Shown: positions 36,657-45,923, numbered from the stretch's first letter. The stretch is DNA of 64,000 nt from Bacillota bacterium (GCA_023460955.1 JAEWOH010000076.1:1-64000); one strand, 5' to 3'. The notes: a model not told the origin generated them from the sequence alone. Numbers and translations are program-made.

Positions 36657-36891
36657 AAGTACGAGAGTATAACTTTTTAAAATGCGAAACTCAGTTAAAA
36701 GTACATGCTGAAAAAGTCGGTGAAGCATAAGTATTCTAACCGGCAAAGTGACAGGAGGTCACTTTGATGCAGCACGCTCGACCTGGATGGTCGAGTCGCT
36801 GCGACGGTAAAGAATATTTATGGTGAATCGTGACTTTTACAAGCGTGTGCTTTGGGAGTTTGCTATTTTAAAAGCTTATACGGGAGTACTT
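36657..36891 (+). ncRNA. Structured non-coding RNA, copy 1 (upstream of ecfA1)
   Basis: 235 bases without an open frame. Ends pair: AAGTAC (36657-36662) with GTACTT (36886-36891), then after GAGA/CGGGA loops GTATAACTTTTTAAAAT with ATTTTAAAAGCTTATAC. Inside, ACCG...CGGT encloses AAAGTGAC-AGGA-GGTCACTTT and a further CTCGACC/GGTCGAG stem. AAAAGTC pairs at distance with GACTTTT. Conserved unpaired stretches shared with copy 2 include GAGTAT, CGGGAGTA and TGCTTTGGG. The compensatory changes between copies are described under copy 2. Possibly a raiA-type or another known clostridial RNA, not confirmed. Confidence 0.8.
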
Positions 36892-36966
36892 ATTTAATTG
36901 TGTTAAATAATATTAGAAAATATATTGGAACTCTATATAATTGGTTCATAAACTTTGGAGGGTAAT

Positions 36967-37815
36967 ATGAGTATTTTTTTTGACGTTCAGGAAGTGAGTT
37001 TTTCATATAGCACTTATGGTGACGTACCCGTTGAAGTACCTGCACTGGAAAATGTATCCGCAAAAATAAAAAAAGGTGATTTCGTTGTCCTTCTAGGGAG
37101 GAATGGATCGGGTAAGTCTACATTTTCAAGACTGTTGAATGCACTTCTTGTACCAAAGAAAGGTATTGTACTTGTAGCAGGAAAGGACACTTCAATTGAA
37201 GAAAATGTCTGGGAGATCAGGAGTACAGCCGGTATGGTATTTCAGAATCCTGACAATCAGATTATTGCGACAACAGTTGAAGAGGATGTAGCCTTTGGAC
37301 CTGAAAACCTTGGAGTTGAGCCCTCTGATATAAGAAAAAGGGTTGACGAAGCTCTTGAAACCGTCGGTATCAGTGAATTTAAAAGAAATGCTCCGCATCT
37401 TCTGTCCGGAGGTCAGAAGCAACGTGTAGCCATTGCGGGTATTCTCGCTATGAAACCTGACTGCATTATTCTTGATGAAGCGACCTCCATGCTTGACCCT
37501 GTAGGTCGCAAAGAAGTTATTAAAGTACTGAAGAAGCTTAATAAGGAAGAGAACATAACGATAATCCATATAACTCATCATATGGACGAAGCAGCTATTG
37601 CAGACAGGTTAATAATAATCGACCACGGTCAAATAATTCTGGACGGGACTCCAAAAGAGGTTTTCAGTAATGTTGAAATGGTGAAAAGTCTTGGACTTGA
37701 TGTACCACAGGTTACTGAGCTGATATATAACCTACAAAAACAGGGCTTTAAGATTGATAAGCTGCCGTTAACAGTAGAGGAAGCCTACGAGATTATTAGG
37801 GGCTTAATAAAGTAG
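36967..37815 (+). CDS. ecfA1: ECF transporter ATPase EcfA1 (CbiO type)
   Basis: 282-residue ABC ATPase of energy-coupling-factor vitamin/metal importers. Walker A GRNGSGKST at 44-52, Q-loop VFQNPDNQI at 91-99, signature LSGGQ at 146-150, Walker B CIILDE at 166-171. The C-terminal DVPQVTELIYNLQKQG is typical of EcfA. ATG 36967 has GGAGGG 4 bases upstream; the longer frame from TTG 36955 would include that site. Its partners ecfA2 and ecfT lie about 8 kb away rather than next door. Confidence 0.95.
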   Translation: MSIFFDVQEVSFSYSTYGDVPVEVPALENVSAKIKKGDFVVLLGRNGSGKSTFSRLLNALLVPKKGIVLVAGKDTSIEENVWEIRSTAGMVFQNPDNQIIATTVEEDVAFGPENLGVEPSDIRKRVDEALETVGISEFKRNAPHLLSGGQKQRVAIAGILAMKPDCIILDEATSMLDPVGRKEVIKVLKKLNKEENITIIHITHHMDEAAIADRLIIIDHGQIILDGTPKEVFSNVEMVKSLGLDVPQVTELIYNLQKQGFKIDKLPLTVEEAYEIIRGLIK

Positions 37816-37878
37816 ATTATTATAGACATTTTGATTTAAAACATTTTGATTTAAAACATTTTGATTTTAAATGTAATG

Positions 37879-38119
37879 CCATCCGGTACGCGAGTATGAC
37901 TTTAATTAATGGGAAGCACGGTTAGAAGCAAGTGCCGAAATTTCAAGGCGAAAAATCAGGTAATCTAGCCGGCAAAGCGGCAGGACGCCGCTTTGAGCAT
38001 AAGAGACACAGGAAGTGGCTTGTTGTGCGACGGCTAAATTCCTGATATGAGCCGGATGAAATTTCGCATTTGCTTTGGGTGCAATCCATTAGTTAAAGTT
38101 GTACGGGAGTAAAGGATGG
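37879..38119 (+). ncRNA. Structured non-coding RNA, copy 2 (upstream of the HAD gene)
   Basis: 241 bases. CCATCC (37879-37884) pairs with GGATGG (38114-38119), and GTATGACTTTAATTA with TTAGTTAAAGTTGTAC. GCCG...CGGC encloses AAAGCGGC-AGGA-CGCCGCTTT, and CCGAAATTTCA pairs with TGAAATTTCG. Compared with copy 1 the sequences differ but the stems are kept: A-T becomes G-C in the closing pair, and TGA/TCA becomes CGG/CCG in the hairpin. That is direct evidence for selection on RNA structure. Fully gene-free; it ends 36 bases before the next start codon. Confidence 0.8.
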
Positions 38120-38155
38120 TTTGAATTTAGTTAAAGGTGCAAAGGAGCAAAATGT

Positions 38156-38818
38156 ATGATTTTTGATACAATACTTTTTGACTTGGATGATACAATACAT
38201 GATAGAAATAGGTCTTTGTGTAGGTTTGCAGACCTTTTCATATTAAAATATTGTGATGCATTGGACGATGATAGTAAGTTAATTTTAAGAGATGTTTTTT
38301 TTGAAATTGATAACAAAGGATACAGACCAAGAGAAGAAGTATTTAAAGAGTTACAAGACAGATTCTCATGGAAATATAAACCAGACTTAAAAGAATTAAT
38401 TTGTTTTTGGAATGTTGAGTTTCCCAAGTGTGCAGAACCTATGCCTAATATATACAATGTTTTAGATTACTTTAGAGATAAGAACATAAAAATGGGGATT
38501 GTAACAAATGGTAATTCAAATTTTCAAAATACCAAAATTGATAAATTGGATTTTAGAAAATATATGAAGACTATAATTATTTCTGAAGAGGTTGATATTA
38601 GAAAGCCTGACCCTAAAATATTTGATCTCGCGTTATCAAATATTAACTCAAATAATGAAAAAACTCTGTTTGTCGGAGATAATCCTTTTATGGATATAAA
38701 AGGAGCAATTGATGCTGGTTTAGTTTCTGTCTGGTTAAGTCATGGACAAGTCTGGAATATAAAACACTACATACCAAGATATACTATTAATGATATATCT
38801 GAACTTATGAAAATATGA
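38156..38818 (+). CDS. HAD-family hydrolase
   Basis: 220 residues with all HAD motifs: I DLDDT (about 9-13), II IVTNGNS (about 118-124), III Lys in KPDPKIF, and IV VGDNPFMDIKGA. The cap lies between motifs I and II, so it is a subclass I phosphatase of the YjjG/haloacid type. Substrate unknown. The gene is more AT-rich than the ribosomal genes and lies just after the second structured RNA. AAAGGAG is the ribosome site. Confidence 0.88.
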   Translation: MIFDTILFDLDDTIHDRNRSLCRFADLFILKYCDALDDDSKLILRDVFFEIDNKGYRPREEVFKELQDRFSWKYKPDLKELICFWNVEFPKCAEPMPNIYNVLDYFRDKNIKMGIVTNGNSNFQNTKIDKLDFRKYMKTIIISEEVDIRKPDPKIFDLALSNINSNNEKTLFVGDNPFMDIKGAIDAGLVSVWLSHGQVWNIKHYIPRYTINDISELMKI

Positions 38819-38856
38819 GTAAGTCAGTTTATATGTTAAATTACTCAAAGTGTGAA

Positions 38857-38890
38857 TTTAGGGAAACCCATAATAGTTACCCTAAAAAAG
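38857..38890. terminator. Hairpin between convergent genes
   Basis: TTTAGGG/CCCTAAA plus AAC/GTT with a single A-A mismatch (38857-38886) lies between the HAD gene and the - strand methyltransferase. The T run is poor on both strands, so the terminator call is tentative. Confidence 0.4.
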
Positions 38891-38939
38891 TATTAAATTA
38901 CAACCATATGTTGTGACACAGCCCAATAAACTATCTAAA

Positions 38940-39539
38940 CTATTTTCCTTTAACTGACTTATAAACTCTGATTCCGCCGCTTTTATCGACATCGGTAACG
39001 TTGCCGAATACGCTCTTCATGATATCCTTCAGAGTTGAACCTCCTTTGTTGTGAAAGGCAACCAGCCATAATGCGCCATTTTCATTCAAATGCTGAAAGG
39101 CCTCGGTAATTAACCGTGTATTAAGTTCCTTACCTGCTGCAAAGGGGGGATTTGACAATATATCATCGAATACTCTGCCTGATAAAGCTTCGTAAAGGTT
39201 ACTATGAAGAATTTCAACGTCGAGCTTGTTATTTAATGCATTTTTCCTGGTATAGTCAAGCGCCCTGTTGTTTATGTCAATCATTGTTACACCCTGTGAG
39301 GGGAAGAGTGCTTTGCAAAAAAGACCTATAGCACCGTAACCGCAGCCAACATCAAGGATGGTAGCCCCACTGGGCTTGAAATTTTGTATTAGATTGTGGG
39401 AAACCTTGTCAACCCTGCCTTCAAAGGAAAAAACACCGCTTACTGAGGTTAAACTAAGCAGTTTTCCATTTATATTTTCAGAAAAGGTTTTTTCTTTTAT
39501 TTCAGAATCGGGATTTTCCGTAAAGTAGTGCTGACTCAT
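38940..39539 (-). CDS. Class I SAM-dependent methyltransferase (RsmC-like)
   Basis: 199 residues on the minus strand, the only complete gene clearly on that strand here. SAM motif I is ILDVGCGYGAIGL (about 76-88), an acidic loop MIDINNRAL follows, and the catalytic NPPF is in ILSNPPFAAGKE (about 128-139). NPPF and the overall pattern resemble rRNA guanine-N2 methyltransferases of the RsmC group. Ribosome site GGAGG lies 8 bases before the ATG. Confidence 0.88.
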   Translation of the reverse strand: MSQHYFTENPDSEIKEKTFSENINGKLLSLTSVSGVFSFEGRVDKVSHNLIQNFKPSGATILDVGCGYGAIGLFCKALFPSQGVTMIDINNRALDYTRKNALNNKLDVEILHSNLYEALSGRVFDDILSNPPFAAGKELNTRLITEAFQHLNENGALWLVAFHNKGGSTLKDIMKSVFGNVTDVDKSGGIRVYKSVKGK

Positions 39540-39654
39540 CTCAATGCCTCCGTAACTTGACTTTTAAATTAATAACTATTATTATAACACATAGGTTGAG
39601 ATATATTTTCTGAGTTCATAAATAACAAAGCAAATTTTTTTTGGAGGGGTTATT

Positions 39655-41211
39655 TTGCAAATAAATGTTTTAGAATATTTAGAACAGTCTTCATATAAAT
39701 ATCCTGAAAAAATAGCTTTAAAGGATGAGACTCAAGAAGTTACTTTTTCTCAGTTTGAAAAAAGAGCAAAAATCTTTGGGTGTAGAATAATCGACATATT
39801 GTCAGATTCAGTAAGAACCCCCGTAATTGTTTTAGTAGACAGAACGTGTTCATCTTTGATTTCATTCATGTCTGTATTGTACAGTGGAAATTATTATGTT
39901 CCAGTTGATAATCAGACGCCACCTCAAAGGCTTCAATCAATAATAAATACCTTGAATCCAAAGCTTATTATATGTGAAGAAAAGGATAACCCTGCCTTTG
40001 AAGGTGTCATTGGGCTCCCTGTTATATTAAACTCTGACGATTATTGCAAGGATGAAAATAATAGTTCAAGTAATACTCACAAATTTGTAATCGATGAGGT
40101 TAAACTCTTAAATATAAGAAATAAAATAATTGATACAGACCCTGTATATACAATATTTACATCTGGATCAACCGGTACTCCGAAGGGGATTGTTGTCCCG
40201 CACAAAAGTGTAATTGATCTGGCGGAGTGGCTGTCCGATACCTTCGGCTTCAATGAAAAGGATGTTATCGGGAACCAGACTCCCTTCTATTTTGATGCTT
40301 CGGTTAAAGATCTGTATTTATGCTTGAAGCACGGGATAACACTTTGTATTATTCCAAAGAAGTTGTTCATGTTCCCCATAAAACTGGTGGAATACCTTAA
40401 TATAAATAATATAACTTCAATCCTGTGGGCTACCTCTGCTATCACACTGATGTCTAACTCAAGGATATTTGAAAAAGTCCTACCGAGGTATATAAATAAA
40501 GTGTTTTTTGCCGGAGAAGCTATGTTTGCCAAAAATCTAAATGGCTGGCGAAGGTATCTGCCGGAGGCGATGTATGTTAACCTTTACGGTCCGACAGAAG
40601 CAACAGTGGATTGTACTTATTATATAGTACAAAGAGAATTTGGAGACGATGAAGTAATACCGATAGGTAATGCCTGCCGAAACATGGAAGTACTCCTCCT
40701 TGATGAAAACAAGCAACCAATCAGGGATAATATGCCGGGAGAACTATGTGTTAGAGGAACCGGCGTGGCTTTAGGGTATATTAATAATTTTGAGCTTTCA
40801 GAAGAGGTATTTATTCAGAATCCGTTAAACAGCTCATACAGAGATATATTGTATTGTACCGGAGACATTGTAAAATATAATAAATTCGGGGAGCTTGTAT
40901 TTATCTCCAGGAAAGACGGACAAGTTAAACACATGGGGAACCGAATTGAGCTTGGAGAAATAGAGGCCGCAGTTAATGCAGTTGATGAGATAAAGGCGTG
41001 TATTTGTTTTTATGATCACGACTTGTCCAAGATAGTTTTATTCTATACCGGGCATATTGATAAAGCCCAATTAATAATAAAGCTTAATGACAAGCTCCCA
41101 AAGTATATGATTCCAAATATTCTTGAAGAATTCAATGACTTTCCGTACAATGCTAACGGAAAAATTGACAGAAGAAAACTTATGGAGAAATACAACAATG
41201 AAAAAGGTTAA
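39655..41211 (+). CDS. DltA-like amino acid adenylation enzyme
   Basis: 518-residue stand-alone adenylation domain that would activate an amino acid with ATP and load it on the carrier protein encoded downstream. Core motifs: YTIFTSGSTGTPKG (about 163-176), NLYGPTEATVD, YCTGDIVKYN and the C-terminal NGKIDRRKL with the catalytic lysine. It resembles D-alanine:carrier ligase DltA, but the substrate cannot be told by eye. TTG start with GGAGGGG upstream. First gene of the Dlt-like operon; its last 14 bases overlap the next gene. Confidence 0.85.
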   Translation: MQINVLEYLEQSSYKYPEKIALKDETQEVTFSQFEKRAKIFGCRIIDILSDSVRTPVIVLVDRTCSSLISFMSVLYSGNYYVPVDNQTPPQRLQSIINTLNPKLIICEEKDNPAFEGVIGLPVILNSDDYCKDENNSSSNTHKFVIDEVKLLNIRNKIIDTDPVYTIFTSGSTGTPKGIVVPHKSVIDLAEWLSDTFGFNEKDVIGNQTPFYFDASVKDLYLCLKHGITLCIIPKKLFMFPIKLVEYLNINNITSILWATSAITLMSNSRIFEKVLPRYINKVFFAGEAMFAKNLNGWRRYLPEAMYVNLYGPTEATVDCTYYIVQREFGDDEVIPIGNACRNMEVLLLDENKQPIRDNMPGELCVRGTGVALGYINNFELSEEVFIQNPLNSSYRDILYCTGDIVKYNKFGELVFISRKDGQVKHMGNRIELGEIEAAVNAVDEIKACICFYDHDLSKIVLFYTGHIDKAQLIIKLNDKLPKYMIPNILEEFNDFPYNANGKIDRRKLMEKYNNEKG

Positions 41212-42040
41212 AGAACTTGGTGATATTACAGGTGCTGTTTCTTCATATATGAATAAAGGGGTTTTGACAAATAACTTTATAATGCCTGAGAAATATCAGG
41301 GTTATATTAATTCCGGAACCTTATATTATGAAGAAAACGGCAAAATACTTGTAGTATTGATTGATTTTCAGAAGCATTGGCGAGTATATTATCATATTAG
41401 AGAACGCGATGGAGAGATTGAACTTCCTAAGGATAAACCTTTAGTTATTGAATTGGTTTATAAAACCCAAAACGAGGCTTTAAGCGAACAACTGGGTTAT
41501 TGGGAAGGACGGGGTTTTAAACCTTATATTAGTAGAGCACGTATGAACGGAAGTGCCTCAGCTATAATTGAAAAGATAGTCGAAACAGGGCATAACCCGA
41601 AATATGCAGAAGTTAATAATGCTGATGAGATTCAACGGATTATTTCGGAAGCCTTTGATCCCTATCTCGGATGTGTTCCTTCAATAAATGAAGTCACGAA
41701 GTATATCCGAAATAAGGAGATAATTGTTGTACAGGCTCCGGAAGGTAACATTCTGGGCGTTTTGCACACGGGGAACAAAAATAATACCTATTTTGTATGG
41801 CACCTTGTGGTGACTTCCGAAGCAAGGGGCAAGGGGATTGCAAAGTCTTTACTTAATTATTTCGCAAGGAGTATTGAGCAGACCAATTACAGTAGTACAG
41901 ATATTACCATGCAAACACGAAATGCCAGAATTCAGCTATGGGTAAAGAAGGACAATAGCGGGGCGAGAGCGCTCTATGAAGCAGCCGGCTTTATTTATGA
42001 CGGTTGGGAATCAGCCGGTTTAATAAATTATGGAAAGTAA
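41198..42040 (+). CDS. GNAT-family acetyltransferase in the Dlt-like operon
   Basis: 280 residues. The C-terminal half has the acetyl-CoA-binding motif A (VTSEARGKGIAKSLL, about 209-223) and the motif B end NSGARALYEAAGF. The N-terminal half looks like a diverged second GNAT domain. The start at 41198 (MKKVKELGD) has GGAG 11 bases upstream; the frame is open further back only through the adenylation gene. DltABCD operons do not normally have a GNAT; it may modify the carried amino acid or the polymer. That is inference. Confidence 0.8.
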   Translation: MKKVKELGDITGAVSSYMNKGVLTNNFIMPEKYQGYINSGTLYYEENGKILVVLIDFQKHWRVYYHIRERDGEIELPKDKPLVIELVYKTQNEALSEQLGYWEGRGFKPYISRARMNGSASAIIEKIVETGHNPKYAEVNNADEIQRIISEAFDPYLGCVPSINEVTKYIRNKEIIVVQAPEGNILGVLHTGNKNNTYFVWHLVVTSEARGKGIAKSLLNYFARSIEQTNYSSTDITMQTRNARIQLWVKKDNSGARALYEAAGFIYDGWESAGLINYGK

Positions 42041-42129
42041 AAGTAAATAGTAAATCAATATTGGAATATTAAACTTTATATAATATTAAAGGTTTTGGAT
42101 AGTGATATCCAGCCAGAATGGAGATTAAC

Positions 42130-42360
42130 ATGGAAGAATTACAGAAAATACTCAAGGAATTAAGACCGGATATAGATTTCAATGAAAAAAAGGCACTTAT
42201 TGATGACGGAGTATTGGATTCCTTCGATATAGTGGCGCTAGTAGGAGAAATAGGAGAGGCTTTTGATGTGCAGATAGGCGTTGAGGACCTTATTCCTGAA
42301 AATTTCAATTCGTTGGAAGCAATCTGGGAACTTGTCAAGAGACTTAGAGACGGGGAATAA
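42130..42360 (+). CDS. Acyl/aminoacyl carrier protein (DltC-like)
   Basis: 76 residues. Ser31 in DDGVLDSFDIVAL is the expected phosphopantetheine site (DS[FL] motif). An in-frame ATG at 42118 exists, but GGAG at 42120 is well placed for 42130. It should carry the activated residue from the adenylation enzyme to the MBOAT protein 6 bases downstream. Confidence 0.9.
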   Translation: MEELQKILKELRPDIDFNEKKALIDDGVLDSFDIVALVGEIGEAFDVQIGVEDLIPENFNSLEAIWELVKRLRDGE

Positions 42361-42365
42361 GTAAT

Positions 42366-43958
42366 ATGTCATTGTCATCGGCTTCATTTTTATTATTTTT
42401 GGTGAGCACTGTAGTCATATACTATGTTGTACCCAAAAGAATTCAATGGGTGGTTTTGCTGGTTTCCAGCTACATATACTATTTGTCTTATGGTTATAAA
42501 ATCGTAGGCTTCCTGCTTACCACCACACTTACCACCTACTTGGGAGGTTTATTGCTGGGAAACTTGAACGCCAGAAAAAAAGTTCAATTTCAGCAATTTG
42601 GTAAAGAGGTTACCTCCGAGGAAAAGAAGTCTATTGCGGATAAATATACCAAAAATAAAAAACTGGTTGCCGCCTTTATATTGCTGATAAACTTTGGCAT
42701 TCTGGCTGCAATTAAATATTACAACTTTACGGCAGAGAATATTAATGTATTGCTGCATTTCTTCAGTGCTGCAAGCCTGCCGAAAATGAACTGGCTGCTG
42801 CCTGTAGGTCTTTCCTTCTATATATTCCAGTCCACAGGCTATGTAATTGATGTTTACAGAGCAAAATATGAACCCGAACGCAACTTTTTCAAGTTTGCGC
42901 TTTTTGTATCCTTCTTTCCTCAGATAATTCAAGGCCCCATAAGCCGCTTTGACCAACTGGCACACCAGTTATATAAGGCACATGCTTTTAGCTTTGACCG
43001 GCTTAAGTACGGTATTCAGCTAATGATGTGGGGATTTTTCAAAAAACTTGTTGTTGCTGACAGAACTGCAGTCATTGTAAATAATGTGTTTGGCAATTAC
43101 CAAAAGTATTCAGGCTCCGAAATTGCATTTGGAGTCTTTATGTACTGTATTCAGATATATTGTGACTTTTCCGGCGGTATAGATATCATCCGCGGAGTAG
43201 CTCAAATACTTGGTATAGATATGATTGAAAACTTCCAACGTCCGTATTTTGCAACGTCTCTTTCGGACTTCTGGAGGAGATGGCATATCAGTCTGGGTGC
43301 ATGGATGAGGGATTATCTTTTCTATCCGTTGTCTTTGTCCAAGCCCTTTGGAAAACTGGGTAAATATGCAAGAAAAAAGTTCAAAGGTAATCTGGGAAAG
43401 ATATTACCTGTATCGCTGGTTACCTTTATTGTTTTCTTTACAATCGGTATATGGCATGGGGCAAGCTGGAAGTATATTGCCTTTGGTATTTGGAACGGCG
43501 GTATTATAACCTTTTCAGTAATAAATGCCCAAAATTATGAAAAAATATTAAGAAAGCTTCATATAAACTCCGAAAGCCTTTACTGGAAGCTTTTTCAAAT
43601 CCTAAGGACTACTGCTTTGGTATTCATAGGCAGGTATTTTACAAGAGGCGATAACCTGATGACTGCTCTCAGAATGATGAAACGTACAATATTTCATTTT
43701 GATTTAAGAGCGCTTCCGGGCAAGGTATTCTCTTTGGGGCTAAGTCCTTATGACCTCTCAATAGTTTTGGTTTGTGGATTGATAATACTTGGAGCCGGAT
43801 TTATGAAGGAGAGGGGCATACATATCAGAAAAACCCTTGAACAGAAAAACCTATTAATACAGTGGATAGTACTACTTGCAGGGCTGATGGCTATTGTGTT
43901 CCTTGGAATTTACAGGGAAGGCTACATCGCTTCGGAATTTATATATAAACAGTATTAG
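42366..43958 (+). CDS. MBOAT-family O-acyltransferase (DltB-like)
   Basis: 530-residue polytopic membrane protein with about 11 hydrophobic segments. The catalytic histidine lies in GIWHGASWKYIAFGIWNG (about 360-377), and the preceding RPYFATSLSDFWRRWHIS is the second MBOAT hallmark. The family moves acyl groups through the membrane onto outside polymers (alginate acetylation, teichoic acid D-alanylation). Here it probably uses the carrier protein encoded just upstream. Confidence 0.92.
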   Translation: MSLSSASFLLFLVSTVVIYYVVPKRIQWVVLLVSSYIYYLSYGYKIVGFLLTTTLTTYLGGLLLGNLNARKKVQFQQFGKEVTSEEKKSIADKYTKNKKLVAAFILLINFGILAAIKYYNFTAENINVLLHFFSAASLPKMNWLLPVGLSFYIFQSTGYVIDVYRAKYEPERNFFKFALFVSFFPQIIQGPISRFDQLAHQLYKAHAFSFDRLKYGIQLMMWGFFKKLVVADRTAVIVNNVFGNYQKYSGSEIAFGVFMYCIQIYCDFSGGIDIIRGVAQILGIDMIENFQRPYFATSLSDFWRRWHISLGAWMRDYLFYPLSLSKPFGKLGKYARKKFKGNLGKILPVSLVTFIVFFTIGIWHGASWKYIAFGIWNGGIITFSVINAQNYEKILRKLHINSESLYWKLFQILRTTALVFIGRYFTRGDNLMTALRMMKRTIFHFDLRALPGKVFSLGLSPYDLSIVLVCGLIILGAGFMKERGIHIRKTLEQKNLLIQWIVLLAGLMAIVFLGIYREGYIASEFIYKQY

Positions 43959-44027
43959 GTCCGTATTAGGCACTTTATCAGTATTATTGCGCCTATATAA
44001 TTGGTTATTAACAGTTAGGAGATAGCA

Positions 44028-45851
44028 ATGTCATCTAGAAAATGGTTTATCATGTTTGTTGCAACGGCTTTACTCCTGGTTATGGGTATAGCAGGCTTAA
44101 ATATAATAGTTGATCCTTTTGGAGCCTTTGGTGACCGTGTTATGAAATGGTATGCCTACGATTTTACAAAGAATCCGAGAGTGGCTAAGATTTCATACAT
44201 GGATCAGCATAGTAACGAATATGATTCTTTTATAGTCGGAAGCTCCTCAACATCTTCTTTTCCGGTTGAGCAGCTAAATAAATATATGAATGCCAAATTC
44301 TATAATTTATTTATGTATGGTGCAGACATGTATGATGTTAAGCAAACGACCGAATATATTATCAATAATTACAAGGTTAAGAATCTTGTTCTGAACCTTG
44401 GCTTTATAAATGCAATGAGATACAAGGTTGAGTCAGATCCGTATACAGGAAGTCTCCATTACAAAACTGATAAGTCCTCAAGGTTTGATTTCCTAAAACG
44501 TTACTTGCTTGCTAATCCCAGCTATGCTGTAGAAAAACTTAAGGCATATAAAAATGACAGTTACCTTCAGAACAAATACAAGGTTTTCGAGGTTGCCACA
44601 GGGGCGTATGACAAGTCAGTCAGGGACATTGAAAATATTCAGGATACTGAAGACTATTTAAAAAAATACCCTGTTTTCAAGGCTTATCCTAAAGATAAAC
44701 ACAAGCTTGCCAGCATAAATGAGTTTATTGGGGATGTACAAACAATAAAAAACCTTTGTGACCGGAACAACATAAAGCTGCTGGTACTATTCCCGCCAAT
44801 GTATAATGAGTATGTTCAAAACTTCAACCCTGAGGAACTGAAAGAGGTCTACACACGTTTAGCTGAAATTACGGATTTCTGGGATTTCTCATCAAATTCT
44901 CTTACTACCGACTACAGGTTTTTTTATGACAGTACACACTTCAGGAACGCTATGGGGAAAATGGCCCTGGCAAAGATATTCGGAGATAATGATATTTACA
45001 AGCCTGACGATATTGGTGTTTATGTTACCTCTCAGAACGCTCTGGAGCAGGCTGAAGCTATAGCAAAAGCACGCGAAATAAACGATGAAGGTTATACCAA
45101 GAAAATACCGATATTGATGTATCATGATATTGCTGAAAAGTCCACAGGCGACATGGTTTTATCGCAGGCACAGTTTGAGGCTCAGATAAAAGCACTTTCA
45201 GATAACGGCTTTACAGGAGTGTCTGTGCAGCAAATGATAGATTATGTGGAAAAAGGTACAGAACTGCCTCAAAAACCGGTTTTAGTAACTTTTGATGACG
45301 GTTACCTTAGCAATTATCAATTGGCATATCCAATACTAAAGAAATATAATATGAAGGCTACCATTTTTGTAATTGGTTCGTCTGTGGGCAAGGAAAGGTA
45401 TAAAGAAACGGATAAGCCAATAACTCCACATTTTAACTTTGAACAGACTAAAGAAATGATAGCTTCAGGCCTTGTAGAAATACAGAGCCATACTTATGAT
45501 TTCCATCAATGGGCTGATTATGAAAAGGACTCGGCACGGACAAATATGCTTAAAGCCGAGGAAGAGGATGAAGCTTCTTACATTTCCTTACTTCAAGAGG
45601 ATATTACAAGGTCTTCCAAAGAAATTTTTGAGGGCACCGGCAGTATTGTAACAGGTGTAGCATATCCCCTTGGCAGATATAATGATCTGACGGAGGTACT
45701 TCTGAGCAGGTTGAATATTAAAGTAACACTGACTACAAAATCCGGAACAAATACAATAATCAAAGGATTACCACAGTCGCTGAGGGCAATGAAGCGCTTC
45801 GGAATTACCGAAGATATTTCCCCGGAGGAGCTTATAAATAAGATTAGATAA
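44028..45851 (+). CDS. DltD-like protein fused to a polysaccharide deacetylase
   Basis: 607 residues. The N-terminus has one membrane anchor (about 9-27) and an SGNH/DltD-like domain with VGSSSTSSFPVEQL and a late DSTHF (about 306-310), which likely carries the catalytic Asp/His. From about residue 357 (KKIPILMYHD) a NodB polysaccharide deacetylase domain follows, with TFDDGY (about 420-425) and the metal-binding SHTYDFHQW. One protein would thus combine acyl transfer and N- or O-deacetylation outside the membrane. The fusion is in a single frame with no sign of disruption. Confidence 0.88.
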   Translation: MSSRKWFIMFVATALLLVMGIAGLNIIVDPFGAFGDRVMKWYAYDFTKNPRVAKISYMDQHSNEYDSFIVGSSSTSSFPVEQLNKYMNAKFYNLFMYGADMYDVKQTTEYIINNYKVKNLVLNLGFINAMRYKVESDPYTGSLHYKTDKSSRFDFLKRYLLANPSYAVEKLKAYKNDSYLQNKYKVFEVATGAYDKSVRDIENIQDTEDYLKKYPVFKAYPKDKHKLASINEFIGDVQTIKNLCDRNNIKLLVLFPPMYNEYVQNFNPEELKEVYTRLAEITDFWDFSSNSLTTDYRFFYDSTHFRNAMGKMALAKIFGDNDIYKPDDIGVYVTSQNALEQAEAIAKAREINDEGYTKKIPILMYHDIAEKSTGDMVLSQAQFEAQIKALSDNGFTGVSVQQMIDYVEKGTELPQKPVLVTFDDGYLSNYQLAYPILKKYNMKATIFVIGSSVGKERYKETDKPITPHFNFEQTKEMIASGLVEIQSHTYDFHQWADYEKDSARTNMLKAEEEDEASYISLLQEDITRSSKEIFEGTGSIVTGVAYPLGRYNDLTEVLLSRLNIKVTLTTKSGTNTIIKGLPQSLRAMKRFGITEDISPEELINKIR

Positions 45852-45898
45852 TTATAATGACTTTATAAGCGTTTAATTAGTTGAATATATTTGGAATC

Positions 45899-45923
45899 AG
45901 CCGGCAGAAGCGCCGGTTTTTTT
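45899..45923 (+). terminator. Terminator of the Dlt-like operon
   Basis: CCGGC (45901-45905) and GCCGG (45912-45916) form a GC-rich stem, followed by seven T residues. Confidence 0.85.

Noticed and set aside
37998..38085. Group II intron domain V-like sequence (GAGCCGGATGAAATTTCGC)
   Set aside because: Only a partial likeness; there is no reverse transcriptase, and the segment fits the twin-RNA pairing scheme better.
36657..38119. Twin elements as mobile elements or inverted-repeat transposons
   Set aside because: No transposase, no target-site duplication, both copies are in the same orientation, and differences between them preserve RNA pairing.
40590..40630. Adenylation enzyme as part of a nonribosomal peptide synthetase
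   Set aside because: It is a stand-alone adenylation domain beside a separate carrier, MBOAT and DltD-like protein; no condensation or thioesterase domain is present.
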